Shown here: in pieces, positions 24,387 to 33,422 of the stretch | How positions within the stretch are numbered: the first letter of the stretch is position 1 | How the letters are laid out: each line of letters begins with the position of its first letter | Origin: Caballeronia sp. SEWSISQ10-4 2 | GTDB lineage: Bacteria; Pseudomonadota; Gammaproteobacteria; Burkholderiales; Burkholderiaceae | Reading direction: 5' to 3' | DNA length: 64,000 nt | Assembly: GCF_030464885.1 (NCBI RefSeq) | Contig: NZ_JALPRJ010000001.1 | Span: 186,001 to 250,000 of the forward strand | The notes under the pieces: generated by a model | Told to the model about the DNA's origin: nothing | The model's database searches: none | The model's input: the letters and a program-made list of their open reading frames with translations, nothing else | Translations under genes and position numbers: made by a program

Positions 24387-24417
24387 CAACCGGCGGGGTC
24401 GACGCTTCGAGTGCGCT

Positions 24418-25042
24418 TCACCAGCGCCAGTGCACACCTGCGTCCCCGCCTATCGTCGTGCGACGCGCGCCGGTCACGTTCATCGCGTAATGCACGTTCA
24501 CGAATACGCTGCCGCGCGCCGTCACGTTCACGTCCACCCCGGCCGTGACGTCGGCGATCGCCGCCGATGACGGCGCTGGAGTCACCGTCGTGCCGCCAAA
24601 CGTCACGTGGTTCGTGGCATTGAAATAACGCCAGAGATTCACGCGTGCATACGGCTGCCAGATCGCGCAGTCCTTCCATCCGGCTCGTCAGGCGCAAGCC
24701 GAGGCGGGCTGCGAGGGAGTTGGTGTTCGTGACAAGCCCTGGCGAAGCATCAAGGGACACGACGCCGTGCGCGTTCGATCCGAATACATCGATGGACCCG
24801 TGATTTGTCAGCGTCGTGCTGCCGGCTGCCGATCCACGGTCCGCGAACAAACCGTACGCACGCGCGCCTGCGGTCGTAATCGCGCCGTTGTTGACGAGCG
24901 CGTCCCTGGATGTTTGGGCGGCCATACCGTGGGAGTCATCGCCGGAAGTGGCAAGCGTGCCGTTGTTGGTCAGCACGCCGCCGCCCGCCGCGGACAAATC
25001 CAGCATCGCCGCCGACCCCGTTCCGCTAGTGCCCAAACACAA
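24418..25042 (-). pseudogene. Decayed autotransporter (passenger stub plus barrel end)
   Basis: The 5' part reads passenger-type repeats (LTNNGTLATSGDDSHGMAAQ, LVNNGAITTAGARAYGLFAD). It passes abruptly into barrel-like SLAARLGLRLTSRME. After a frameshift near 24675 the barrel continues as AIWQPYARVNLWRYFNATN and ends GGDAGVHWRW, with the terminal aromatic residue of beta-barrel proteins. There is no signal peptide, most of the passenger and barrel are missing, and the frame is broken, so it cannot make a functional type V secretion protein. Confidence 0.8.
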
Positions 25043-25052
25043 CGCGCAAAAT

Positions 25053-25096
25053 GCAAAAAACGCGGCGTCCGTTTCCGGATCAGCCGCGTTTTTTTG
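25053..25096 (-). terminator. Terminator after the ABC ATPase gene
   Basis: AACGCGGC (about 25058-25065) pairs with GCCGCGTT (25083-25090), with A and T runs on either side, so it can work on both strands. It lies 30 bases past the minus-strand stop. Confidence 0.82.
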
Positions 25097-25126
25097 CGCC
25101 AGCCAGCGCCCTTCAATCTCCGCGCA

Positions 25127-26461
25127 TCAGGACTCGACGTCTTCCAGACTGAAAATCTCGGTCTGGTCGTTGTACGAGAAAATCTCGCCGTAACGGCCCC
25201 AGTTGATCACCGCGTCGAGCGTCTCCTCGGCGGCTTTATCGGAGAGGAAATCTTCCAGTTCCTGCTCGAAGCGCACGCGCGGCGCACGATGCCCCGGCCG
25301 CTCGTTCAACACCTTCTTGATCCGCGCTGCCAGCGGCACGTGCCGCAACAGATGCTCCGCGAACATCATCTTGCGTTCCTGCGTCCCGAATTCGGCGAAC
25401 ACGCGCGCCGGCGGGGTCAGGAAAATGTCGCCCTCGCGCACATCGGCGAAACCGAGATGCTGCAGCACTTCGGCCACCGGAAACAGATCGTCCACTTCCA
25501 GATGCAGCGAACGCGCGATCTCCGGCATGTCGGCGCGGCCGTGGTACGGATCGGCGGCAAGCGTCTCGATCAGACCGGCCATCAGGTTGGTCGACACCTG
25601 CGGCAGCCAGCTGCTCAGCTCCAGGCCCTTCTTCTTCCCTTCGTCAAGTTGACGCGCGGTCATCTTGGCGTAGATGTCATCGACCAGACGGCGAAACGCC
25701 GGATCGAGACGATTGCGCGGATGCTTGAACGGCACGCGGATCTCGGCCATCACGCGCCCCGGATTCGATGCGAGCACCAAAATCCGGTCGCACATGAACA
25801 CCGCTTCTTCAATGTTGTGCGTCACGATCAGCACCGACTTGATCGGCATCTTGCCCTGCGTCCAGAGATCAAGCAGGTCAGTACGCAAGTTTTCAGCGGT
25901 CAGCACGTCGAGCGCGGAAAACGGCTCGTCCATCAGCAGCAGCGTGGGGTCGACCACCAGCGCGCGCGCAAAACCCACGCGCTGGCGCATCCCGCCCGAC
26001 AACTCGCGCGGATACGCGTTCTCGAACCCGTCGAGACCGATCAGGTCGATTGCTGCCAACGCACGCTCGCGCCGCACCTTCGCCGGCACACCCTGCGCTT
26101 CCAGCCCCGCTTCCACGTTCTGCAGCACGGTCAGCCAGGGGAACAGCGCGAAGGTCTGGAACACCATCGCGACGCCTTTGGCCGGGCCGCTCAGCGGCTC
26201 GTTCAGATAGGTGACCTGGCCGCCGGTCGGCTCGATCAGGCCGGCGATGATCCGCAGCAGCGTTGATTTGCCGGAACCCGAACGGCCGAGCAGCCCGACG
26301 ATCTCGCCTTCGTTAAGCGTCAGGTTCACGTCTTCGAGCACGAGCAGCTCGCCCTGTGTCTTGTTAAAACCGCGACTGACGTCTTCGACGCGCAGGATTT
26401 CCTGGCCGAGGCGCGGCGGCATCGGCGGCGTTTGGGTGGTCGTATTCGTCTGCGTTGACAT
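25127..26461 (-). CDS. ABC transporter ATPase, nitrate/sulfonate/bicarbonate type with C-terminal domain
   Basis: The 444-aa protein combines an ATPase (residues about 22-270; Walker A GRSGSGKST, signature LSGGMRQR, Walker B LLLMDEP) with an extra 150-residue C-terminal domain of the AAA-associated type (ADPYHGRADMPEIARSLHLEVDDLFPVAEVLQHLGFA). That layout is typical of NitT/TauT-related ATPases paired with double permeases. It follows the permease gene by about 90 bases on the same strand. No solute-binding protein gene is adjacent, so the substrate remains open. Confidence 0.9.
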   Translation of the reverse strand: MSTQTNTTTQTPPMPPRLGQEILRVEDVSRGFNKTQGELLVLEDVNLTLNEGEIVGLLGRSGSGKSTLLRIIAGLIEPTGGQVTYLNEPLSGPAKGVAMVFQTFALFPWLTVLQNVEAGLEAQGVPAKVRRERALAAIDLIGLDGFENAYPRELSGGMRQRVGFARALVVDPTLLLMDEPFSALDVLTAENLRTDLLDLWTQGKMPIKSVLIVTHNIEEAVFMCDRILVLASNPGRVMAEIRVPFKHPRNRLDPAFRRLVDDIYAKMTARQLDEGKKKGLELSSWLPQVSTNLMAGLIETLAADPYHGRADMPEIARSLHLEVDDLFPVAEVLQHLGFADVREGDIFLTPPARVFAEFGTQERKMMFAEHLLRHVPLAARIKKVLNERPGHRAPRVRFEQELEDFLSDKAAEETLDAVINWGRYGEIFSYNDQTEIFSLEDVES

Positions 26462-26552
26462 AGGCGCTCGCGCGTTGCTGATTACAAGAATTTAACGATG
26501 TGGCCGCTGGCGGCAGGCGTTCAGCCGGTATGTAACAGATCCCGCATCACGC

Positions 26553-28334
26553 TCAGTCCAGCCTCAGGCGCGCTTCGGCGTAGGCGAACAACGGTCGCCA
26601 CAGGAGCCGGTTAAAGAGCGTGACGAACAGTGACATTACCGCGATCCCGAGGATGATTTTCGGGTAATCACCGTTGGCTGTGCTTTCCGCGATATACGCG
26701 CCAAGCCCGTGCGCCACGATTTTCGTATTGCCCCACGACACCGCCTCAGCCACGATACTCGCGTTCCACGCGCCGCCCGACGCCGTGATCGCACCGGTCA
26801 CGTAGTACGGGAAGATGCCCGGCAAGATGGCCTGGCGCCACCACTGCCAGCCCTTGATCTGGAAATTGGTGGCCGCTTCGCGGTAATCGTTCGGATACGA
26901 CGTGGCCCCGGCGATCACGTTGAAAAGGATATACCACTGCGTGCCAAGCACGATCAGCGGCGAGAGCCAGATATCCGGGTTCAGATTGAACTTCACGATC
27001 ACCACGACAAACACCGGGAACAGCAGGTTCGCCGGGAACGCGGCCAGGAATTGCGCGAGCGGCTGGATCTTGCTGGCCAATGCGGGGCGCAAGCCGATCA
27101 GCACGCCGATGGGCACCCAGATCACCGAAGCGACCGCAATCAGCACCGCCACCCGAAACAGCGTGATCAGTCCCAGCCAGACAACATGTCCGACTTCGCT
27201 CCAGGTCACACCGGTGCTCACGAAGACTGTCACCTTCCACACGACGAACACAGTGAGCGCCAGCACGATGGTGGCCCACACAATATCGCCGGTACGGGAC
27301 GGATTACGGGACTTGCTGCGCGCCGAAGCCAACGCGCCGCCTATCTGGAACTTCGGCAGGCGGCCTTGCAGCGACGGCAGCGTCAGCGGCACCCGGGCCA
27401 GCTTGCCGATCATCCAGCCCGCTGGCACAAGCAACTGGTGAATCAGGCGCGTGCGGCGAATCAGGTCGAGCAGCCACGACTCCGGCACGTTGCCCGAACT
27501 GGTGTTTTCCATGCGGAATTTGTCGGCCCAGGCAACCAGCGGGCGAAACATGAGCTGATCGTAAGCCAGGATCACGACGGTCATCGCCAGGATCACCCAG
27601 CCGATCGCGCCAAGATTGCGCTCGCCGATAGCCGTCGCCAGATACGCGCCGACACCCGGCAGCACGATGGTGCGATTGCCGACCACGATGGCTTCTGAAG
27701 CGACCACGAAGAACCAGCCGCCCGACATCGACATCATCATGTTCCAGATGAGGCCGGGCATCGAAAACGGCACTTCGAGCTTCCAGAAGCGCTGCCAGTT
27801 GGTCAGGTGGAAACCGCGTGAGACTTCGTCCAGGTCGCGCGGCACGGTGCGCAGCGACTGATAGAAGCTGAAAGTCATGTTCCACGCCTGGCTCGTGAAA
27901 ATGGCGAAGATCGCCGCCAGTTCCGCGCCGAATACGCGGCCCGGGAACAACGCCAGGAAGAACGTGACCGTGAACGAGATATAGCCGAGCACCGGCACCG
28001 ACTGGAGGATGTCCAGGATCGGCACGAGCACCATGGACGCCCGCCGGCTCTTGGCCGCGAGCGTGCCGTAGATCAGCGTGAAAAGCAGCGACGCCACCAT
28101 GGCGGCCAGCATGCGCAGCGTGGTGCGCAGCGCGTATTCGGGCAGGTTCGCCGGATCGAGCGAGATGGCCTGGGTTTGCAGCGTCGAGATGGGTGCGAGC
28201 GTCTCGTGAAAACCGACTGCGGTCAGCGCGAGCACGCAGATAATCAGCGGGAACGCGACGAAGTCCCATCGATTAGGCAGGAGACGCCACGCCGAAGCGT
28301 TCGCCGTGCGAGTCAGGTTAAAGCCAAAATCCAT
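26553..28334 (-). CDS. Double-domain ABC permease
   Basis: From the ATG at 28334 (GGGAAGGG upstream) the protein is 593 aa and carries two permease domains in one chain. The first (residues about 70-290) has the EVSRGFHLTNWQRFWKLEVPFSMPG coupling loop. The second (about 370-590) has the loop around YREAATNFQIKGWQWWRQAILPG. About 12 membrane segments are expected. A single chain thus supplies both permease halves for the ATPase encoded next. The in-frame extension to 28511 is unnatural and was rejected. The substrate is unknown. Confidence 0.88.
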   Translation of the reverse strand: MDFGFNLTRTANASAWRLLPNRWDFVAFPLIICVLALTAVGFHETLAPISTLQTQAISLDPANLPEYALRTTLRMLAAMVASLLFTLIYGTLAAKSRRASMVLVPILDILQSVPVLGYISFTVTFFLALFPGRVFGAELAAIFAIFTSQAWNMTFSFYQSLRTVPRDLDEVSRGFHLTNWQRFWKLEVPFSMPGLIWNMMMSMSGGWFFVVASEAIVVGNRTIVLPGVGAYLATAIGERNLGAIGWVILAMTVVILAYDQLMFRPLVAWADKFRMENTSSGNVPESWLLDLIRRTRLIHQLLVPAGWMIGKLARVPLTLPSLQGRLPKFQIGGALASARSKSRNPSRTGDIVWATIVLALTVFVVWKVTVFVSTGVTWSEVGHVVWLGLITLFRVAVLIAVASVIWVPIGVLIGLRPALASKIQPLAQFLAAFPANLLFPVFVVVIVKFNLNPDIWLSPLIVLGTQWYILFNVIAGATSYPNDYREAATNFQIKGWQWWRQAILPGIFPYYVTGAITASGGAWNASIVAEAVSWGNTKIVAHGLGAYIAESTANGDYPKIILGIAVMSLFVTLFNRLLWRPLFAYAEARLRLD

Positions 28335-28712
28335 TACACGCCCTTCCCGTTTAGGCTCGTTGCAGCCGGCACCGTCGCGTGAGGCTACGTCCAGCGTCCG
28401 TGTTTTTGTTTGTAAGCGGGGTAACTCCCGCTCCCCCTTATCCGCCGGCGCGCGCAGCGGAGTTCTGCACGATCCAGCGCGCGTCCGGCGCCGCCACGCC
28501 CCCGGCGACACACAAGTTGACTATTTCAGAATCGCACGACACTACACCAACCTTCGTTTCACGCACAACCTCGGCGGGCGGGTTTATGTCGTGTATGTAC
28601 GATCGGGCCACCCTTCACCTCACCCTTCACCTGCGCCAGCGACTAAACGGCTAACCCCCTGCCGGCGTGGACACACCGTTCAGAAAAGCACGCTCGCGCC
28701 GATAAGAACTTG
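28335..28712 (+). other. Non-coding stretch upstream of the permease gene
   Basis: No convincing gene on either strand. It probably carries the leftward promoter for the ABC genes; no clear -35/-10 pair was identified. Confidence 0.35.
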
Positions 28713-28931
28713 ATGGCCAAAAGAAAACGTCGTCCAATCGGGGCGTACGGGCATGAGCCGCGTTGGGTGAAGCCGCGCAAACCTGTGCCATCGGGACTGG
28801 GGCCGGTCGCGACGGGGCAGACAAAGCATGGTGTGCGGCTGACGCCAGTTCCGTCGCCCAAGCAAACGGCGCGTGGACCAACTATCGCAGTGCGCGCGAT
28901 TGCGCCCGGTAAGATGCTCATATGCCGGTAA
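28713..28931 (+). CDS. Possible basic small protein, 72 aa
   Basis: An ATG at 28713 opens a Lys/Arg/Pro-rich chain (MAKRKRRPIGAYGHEPRW) without a ribosome site. Codon use is plausible for this genome, and the opposite strand also has long frames, so the call is uncertain. Nothing in the sequence suggests a function. Confidence 0.25.
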   Translation: MAKRKRRPIGAYGHEPRWVKPRKPVPSGLGPVATGQTKHGVRLTPVPSPKQTARGPTIAVRAIAPGKMLICR

Positions 28932-28991
28932 AACATTCATAACATGCTCGTGGCGCGGAGTCGCGCCACAGTCAGACAGGCCAGAGGATCG

Positions 28992-30668
28992 ATGAACAAG
29001 ACAACCTTCCACCGCGCCATCGCGACGCTCGCCTTCGCGTTGCTCGCATGCGTGTGCTGGGTTGCCGCCGGGTTGGCGTCGGACCGAATGGTACAGCAAG
29101 AATTGGCCACTTCGATGCACGTGGAACAGCAAATGGCCGCGTCCATCGTCGACAACACCGCGCAGATCATTGCCAGCGACCTCGCCATGTCGCGGGCAAT
29201 CCCGGCCACTATCGCCGAAATGGACATGATCCAGCTGGCGCTCGCGCAATCCCACAGTTCCGCCAGCGAAACCGCCGCAACCGACTCCGAGCGGCGCACA
29301 AGGTGGCTCGCCGTACCGGCGCTCATGAGAATCGGCAATTTCCTGCGCAACGCCCGTGGCTTCACGGGTCTCGACTACGTGTGGGTGGTCAATAGCGACG
29401 GTTTTTGCGTCGCGTCGAGCAATGGCATCGACACGAACAGCTTTGTCGGCGTCGACATGCGGGCGCGAGGTTATATCCAGAAAGCGCTGCTCGGCGCGTT
29501 CAACGAAACCTACGGCGTGGGCCGGACGAACGGCGATCCGGGGATTTTCATCGCGACGCCGGTATATCGCGACGGTTTCCTGGTGGGCGCGGTGATCGCG
29601 AAAGTGAGCGTCGACCGCTTGCGCCACTGGGTGGCGCGCGCGGGAACGTTCGTCACCGACAACAACGGCGTGATCGTGATGGCGCACGAAAGCCAGCTCG
29701 AAAACCGCGTGATGCCCGATTCGCCGGTGCTGCGGATGTCGCGTGCGGAGCGGATGGATGCGTATCGCCGGGTCGACTTTCGCACGTTCCGGATTACGAA
29801 CATCGGCGAACGGGTGCGTATGGATGCGCCCTGGCTGCCGCCCACGCTCTCGCGCGCATTTTTCGCCGCCGACGACAGCACCGCGCCCTCTCTCTATGAC
29901 GAGCGCACTGGCCTGAACTCGGGGCTGGCCGCGCATATTGTCCATCCGCTGCCGAACTGGGCGGAAATCGTGAGCAATCAACGGCGTGACCGGCTGCTTG
30001 TGTTCATCACGGCGCTGGGTGTCAGCCTGCTGGCAATCGTGATTGCCGTGTCGTACCTCCGTGAGCGGCGGTTACACCGGGCCACGCGTCATCTCGCCGA
30101 CCAGCTGCAGTCGGCCAATACGCTGTTGTCCGCCGAAGCGCGCCACGACGCGCTGACCGGGGCGCTGTCACGGCGTTATTTCCTCGATACCTTGCGCCGC
30201 GAAGTCGATCTGGCGCGCTCGGCGGGCATGCCGATGTCGGTTGCGATCGCCGATCTGGATCATTTCAAGCAGGTCAACGACCGCTTCGGCCATGCAACCG
30301 GCGACCGCGCGCTCGAGCATTTCGTGAGGATGTGCGAAGAGCAACTGCGCGCAAGCGACGGTGTCGGGAGATTGGGCGGCGAAGAGTTTGGGCTGCTGCT
30401 GCCGCAAACAGCACTCGCCGATGCCCACACGGTTCTCGAACGCTTGCGCACGCGCTTCAACCAGGAGCATTGCGCCTATCTCCCGGACGAGACCACGCTG
30501 AGCGTGAGCATTGGCATAACGGAGCTGAGCGACGGCGACACCGCCGAAAACCTGCTCAAGCGCGCGGATCTGGCGTTGTATGCGGCGAAATCGGGAGGAC
30601 GCGACCGCACCGAAGTGCATCCGGCGGACAGCAAGCCGCCTATGCCGCGACATCCTGAAACGGCCTGA
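28992..30668 (+). CDS. Membrane-bound sensor diguanylate cyclase
   Basis: The ATG at 28992 has GAGG close upstream; the protein is 558 aa. A membrane segment near the N-terminus (IATLAFALLACVCWVAAGLA) and a second at about 345-365 (LLVFITALGVSLLAIVIAVSYL) bracket a periplasmic sensor. That sensor has dCache-like features (FTGLDYVWVVNSDGFCVASSN, FIATPVYRDGFLVGAVIAKVSVD). The GGDEF domain has GRLGGEEFGLLLPQ intact. The inhibitory I-site RASD is present five residues before it, so c-di-GMP feedback should work, unlike in the cyclase at 5306. Confidence 0.92.
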   Translation: MNKTTFHRAIATLAFALLACVCWVAAGLASDRMVQQELATSMHVEQQMAASIVDNTAQIIASDLAMSRAIPATIAEMDMIQLALAQSHSSASETAATDSERRTRWLAVPALMRIGNFLRNARGFTGLDYVWVVNSDGFCVASSNGIDTNSFVGVDMRARGYIQKALLGAFNETYGVGRTNGDPGIFIATPVYRDGFLVGAVIAKVSVDRLRHWVARAGTFVTDNNGVIVMAHESQLENRVMPDSPVLRMSRAERMDAYRRVDFRTFRITNIGERVRMDAPWLPPTLSRAFFAADDSTAPSLYDERTGLNSGLAAHIVHPLPNWAEIVSNQRRDRLLVFITALGVSLLAIVIAVSYLRERRLHRATRHLADQLQSANTLLSAEARHDALTGALSRRYFLDTLRREVDLARSAGMPMSVAIADLDHFKQVNDRFGHATGDRALEHFVRMCEEQLRASDGVGRLGGEEFGLLLPQTALADAHTVLERLRTRFNQEHCAYLPDETTLSVSIGITELSDGDTAENLLKRADLALYAAKSGGRDRTEVHPADSKPPMPRHPETA

Positions 30669-30785
30669 CACGAAGTTAAAACAGGAAATAAGCGAAAGAT
30701 TGGCCGAACGGCGTACTGGGGAAGCGGCGTGACAGCAGGTATTATCGATCTTCAAGTTCGATATCTGCCGTTATCAGGAGGGTGC

Positions 30786-31049
30786 ATGAAGGGAAATCTG
30801 GTCATTGTCTGCCGCGATCAGGACGCTGACGCATTCGATCACTTGCTGGCCGAATATGGTGCGTTCCAGACGCGACTCTCTTCGACTGCCTGGTATTTGC
30901 GTCTCGACGTCGCGCCCGAAGTAATTCAGGAGGAAATCCTGGCGCGGTTCGGCAAATACACGACGCACTATATTTTCGAGGCCGCCACGGTGACGTACAA
31001 CACCGTCGACAGTGAAGCGGCTTCTGCGCTTAATACCTTGTTCGACTAG
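30786..31049 (+). CDS. Small alpha/beta (ferredoxin-like?) protein, 87 aa
   Basis: AGGAGGG precedes the ATG at 30786. The order of predicted elements is strand (GNLVIVCRD), helix (DADAFDHLLAEYG), strand (SSTAWYLRLD), helix (APEVIQEEILARFG), strand (THYIFEAATVTYN), a beta-alpha-beta pattern like small ferredoxin-fold proteins, including Cas2/VapD relatives. No catalytic Asp at the Cas2 position can be claimed and no CRISPR array is in the window. Family not recognised. Confidence 0.7.
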   Translation: MKGNLVIVCRDQDADAFDHLLAEYGAFQTRLSSTAWYLRLDVAPEVIQEEILARFGKYTTHYIFEAATVTYNTVDSEAASALNTLFD

Positions 31050-31145
31050 CGTTTTCGCTCGTGCGAGAGTTGGCTTGAAGGGGGTTCTGCCAGCGGCCGA
31101 ACCCTCGCCCGCTGGCGCGAGCCCCCTCGAAGGCCAATCGCACGA

Positions 31146-32498
31146 TCACATCATGCGCATTTCATGGAGCGCGTCTCCGTGCAGCATCTCGGCCGAGCGC
31201 GCCACGACATCGAAAGAAAAGGTCATGGTGATCTGCAGACCGCCTTCCTCGCGATTGCGGATGTCGCATTCTCCGCCCGCACGCCGCACCAGCCGCTCCA
31301 CAATGGCCAGCCCGAGCCCGCTGTGGCCACTGCCGCCTCGCGCCGGGTCCAGCCTCACAAAAGGCCGGCTCGCCTTGATGAGATCCTGCGCCGCGATCCC
31401 GCTGCCGTTATCCATGACGCGCAAAATCCAGCCATTCGCCCCGCGCAATGTTTCGATCACAACCGGCGGCGCGCCGTATGCGTGAGCGTTGTCGAGCAGA
31501 TTCGACAGCAAGCGGTCAAGTGTCGCGGCCGGCAAGGCAAAATCGCGCCCCGCCGTGAGCCGGGTCTGAACGGACGGCGCGCCCACCGTGACCGCACGAT
31601 AACTGCGTGCAATGCGCTCACACTGCTGATCGACTTCCGCGGGCTCACTTCGATCCGAGCCGTCGTGCGCGAACACCAGGAACTGGTCGACAATATGCGC
31701 CATGGAATCAACGTCGCGCACCACGCCATCGCGCACCTTCGCTTCATCCATCATTTCAGCACGCAGCCGCAAGCGCGCAAGCGGCGTCTTGAGATCGTGC
31801 GCAACACCCGCGAGCATGACCGCGCGATCGCTTTCCGTCTGCTCGACTTCGCGCACCATCTGGTTGAAACCGTGAGTCAGTTGCCGCAGTTCCCGAGGAC
31901 CACGCTCGGGCACCGGCGGAGTGGGTTCGCCCCGGCCGAAGCGCCCGACCGCCTGCGCCAGCGAGCGCAACGGCGTCTGTAATTGCCATGCCGCAAACAG
32001 CGCAGCCATGACAGCCGTGGAGAAAATAATTGCCAGCCACAGCAGCATCCGGTCGCGCGAGCGCGGCGGACGCAACGGCTGCACCGGCACGACAATCCAG
32101 TTGACGTCCTTCGCGCCGCGCACCCAAAGACGCGGCGGACCGCCCGGCTCGCCGACCCGAACGTCGGTACCGTCCGGCAAACGATCCCGCAAGTCTTCGA
32201 TAAACCGCCCGAACGACGGCGGCATGCGATTGGTATCGGCATCGGTGAAGGGTTTGGGGATCTCGGGACTGCCGGGCTCGACTACGCGCACGCTAGATGG
32301 CAGCGGTTGATCCGGTGAATTCGCGATGTGCTGGCGCACGGCGTCGACCAGGAACGCGGCTTCTTCTACCGCATAGCGGGTTTGCGTCTGATCGCGCTCT
32401 AGCCGGATGACCGTGAACCACGCGACGTGCGACAACACCAACACGCCGATGACCAGCACAACCAGCCGGCCGAACAGCGAATCAATGGGCCGACGCAT
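31146..32498 (-). CDS. EnvZ-type sensor histidine kinase
   Basis: The 450-aa inner-membrane kinase has one membrane segment at residues 10-30 (LVVLVIGVLVLSHVAWF), a periplasmic domain of about 130 residues, a second segment near 155-175, a HAMP linker, and the H-box MLAGVAHDLKTPLARLRLR. The ATP-binding domain has N (LLSNLLDNAHAYG), G1 (VMDNGSGI) and G2 (GHSGLGLAIVERL) boxes. Its start overlaps the response-regulator stop by 17 bases, so the two are translationally coupled. The Spy-like gene across the divergent promoter suggests an envelope-stress signal (inference). Confidence 0.93.
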   Translation of the reverse strand: MRRPIDSLFGRLVVLVIGVLVLSHVAWFTVIRLERDQTQTRYAVEEAAFLVDAVRQHIANSPDQPLPSSVRVVEPGSPEIPKPFTDADTNRMPPSFGRFIEDLRDRLPDGTDVRVGEPGGPPRLWVRGAKDVNWIVVPVQPLRPPRSRDRMLLWLAIIFSTAVMAALFAAWQLQTPLRSLAQAVGRFGRGEPTPPVPERGPRELRQLTHGFNQMVREVEQTESDRAVMLAGVAHDLKTPLARLRLRAEMMDEAKVRDGVVRDVDSMAHIVDQFLVFAHDGSDRSEPAEVDQQCERIARSYRAVTVGAPSVQTRLTAGRDFALPAATLDRLLSNLLDNAHAYGAPPVVIETLRGANGWILRVMDNGSGIAAQDLIKASRPFVRLDPARGGSGHSGLGLAIVERLVRRAGGECDIRNREEGGLQITMTFSFDVVARSAEMLHGDALHEMRMM

Positions 32499-33204
32499 TT
32501 TGCTCGCCGTCCGGCACGAACACGTAACCGCGCCCGCGCACCGTCTGGATGAAGCGCGGCGTGGACGGATCCGTTTCGAGAATACGGCGCAGACGCCACA
32601 CCTGCACGTCGATACCCCGGTCCGTGCCGTCGTATTCGGGACCGTGCAGCAGTTCGAGCAGGCGCTCGCGCGTCAGCGTGCGCATGGGGTGATTGACGAA
32701 AATCTTCAGCAATGCGAATTCGCTGCCCGACAGCGTGAGCGGCGTCTCGTCCTGATGGAGCGTGCGCGACTGGAAGTCGAGCCGGAACCGCCCGAATGAA
32801 AACGGTTCGCGCTGCTCGGGCGCCGCCGACGGAATCGTGCGGCGCCGGCGCAATACCGCCTGCACGCGCGCCAGCAACTCGCGCGGATTGAACGGCTTGC
32901 CGAGGTAGTCGTCAGCACCGAGTTCCAGTCCGACGATGCGGTCCACGTCGTCCGCGCGCGCCGTCAGCATGATCACCGGGATGTCGTCACCCGATGCACG
33001 AAGTTTGCGCAACGCGGTCAGTCCGTCCACACCCGGCATCATCAGGTCGAGCACGATCAGGTCCGGGCGCTCGCGTTCGAGGCGCCGTTCGAGTGTGCCT
33101 GCGTCATGCAGCACCGATACCTCGATGCCCTGCCGGACCAGGTAGTCGCGCAGAAGGTCGCGCAGTTCAGCGTCGTCGTCGACGACAAGTATTTGAGTAG
33201 CCAT
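32482..33204 (-). CDS. OmpR-family response regulator
   Basis: The start at 33204 (MATQILVVDDD) is preferred over 33237 by family alignment. The receiver (residues 3-118) has VDDD, the phospho-acceptor in LIVLDLMMPG and the K in YLGKPFNPREL. The winged-helix domain (about 140-233) has TPLTLSGSEFALLKIFVNHPMRTLTRERLLELL and the closing IQTVRGRGYVFVPDG. The protein binds DNA as tandem half-sites; a matching direct repeat lies in the divergent region. It precedes and overlaps its kinase gene. Confidence 0.94.
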   Translation of the reverse strand: MATQILVVDDDAELRDLLRDYLVRQGIEVSVLHDAGTLERRLERERPDLIVLDLMMPGVDGLTALRKLRASGDDIPVIMLTARADDVDRIVGLELGADDYLGKPFNPRELLARVQAVLRRRRTIPSAAPEQREPFSFGRFRLDFQSRTLHQDETPLTLSGSEFALLKIFVNHPMRTLTRERLLELLHGPEYDGTDRGIDVQVWRLRRILETDPSTPRFIQTVRGRGYVFVPDGEQNASAH

Positions 33205-33259
33205 GCGACGCAGTTTAACGCCTGCGCGGGGCCACAAGATTGCAAACCCTCCAGAAACG

Positions 33260-33274
33260 GTTACTGGGTGTTAC
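33260..33274. promoter_or_regulatory. GTTAC-N5-GTTAC direct repeat, candidate regulator site
   Basis: GTTAC at 33260-33264 and at 33270-33274 are exactly ten bases apart, one helical turn, the spacing used by OmpR/CpxR proteins (CpxR box GTAAA-N5-GTAAA). It lies between the regulator gene and the Spy-like gene. Binding is inferred. Confidence 0.45.
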
Positions 33275-33422
33275 CGCGAAAGCCGAAAGTAAACCGGCGT
33301 AATAACGGGGCCGCTACTCGTAACACGCGCTTCCCGGCGACTGTCTACGCTGTGTCTTACCGAAGGCGTGACCATCGAAAAGGCGCCGCCAGATCGGCTT
33401 TGAAAATCAAAAGGAGTACACC

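Noticed and set aside
30786..31049. Calling the small ferredoxin-fold-like protein Cas2
   Set aside because: No CRISPR array, no cas1 and no diagnostic active-site residue visible.
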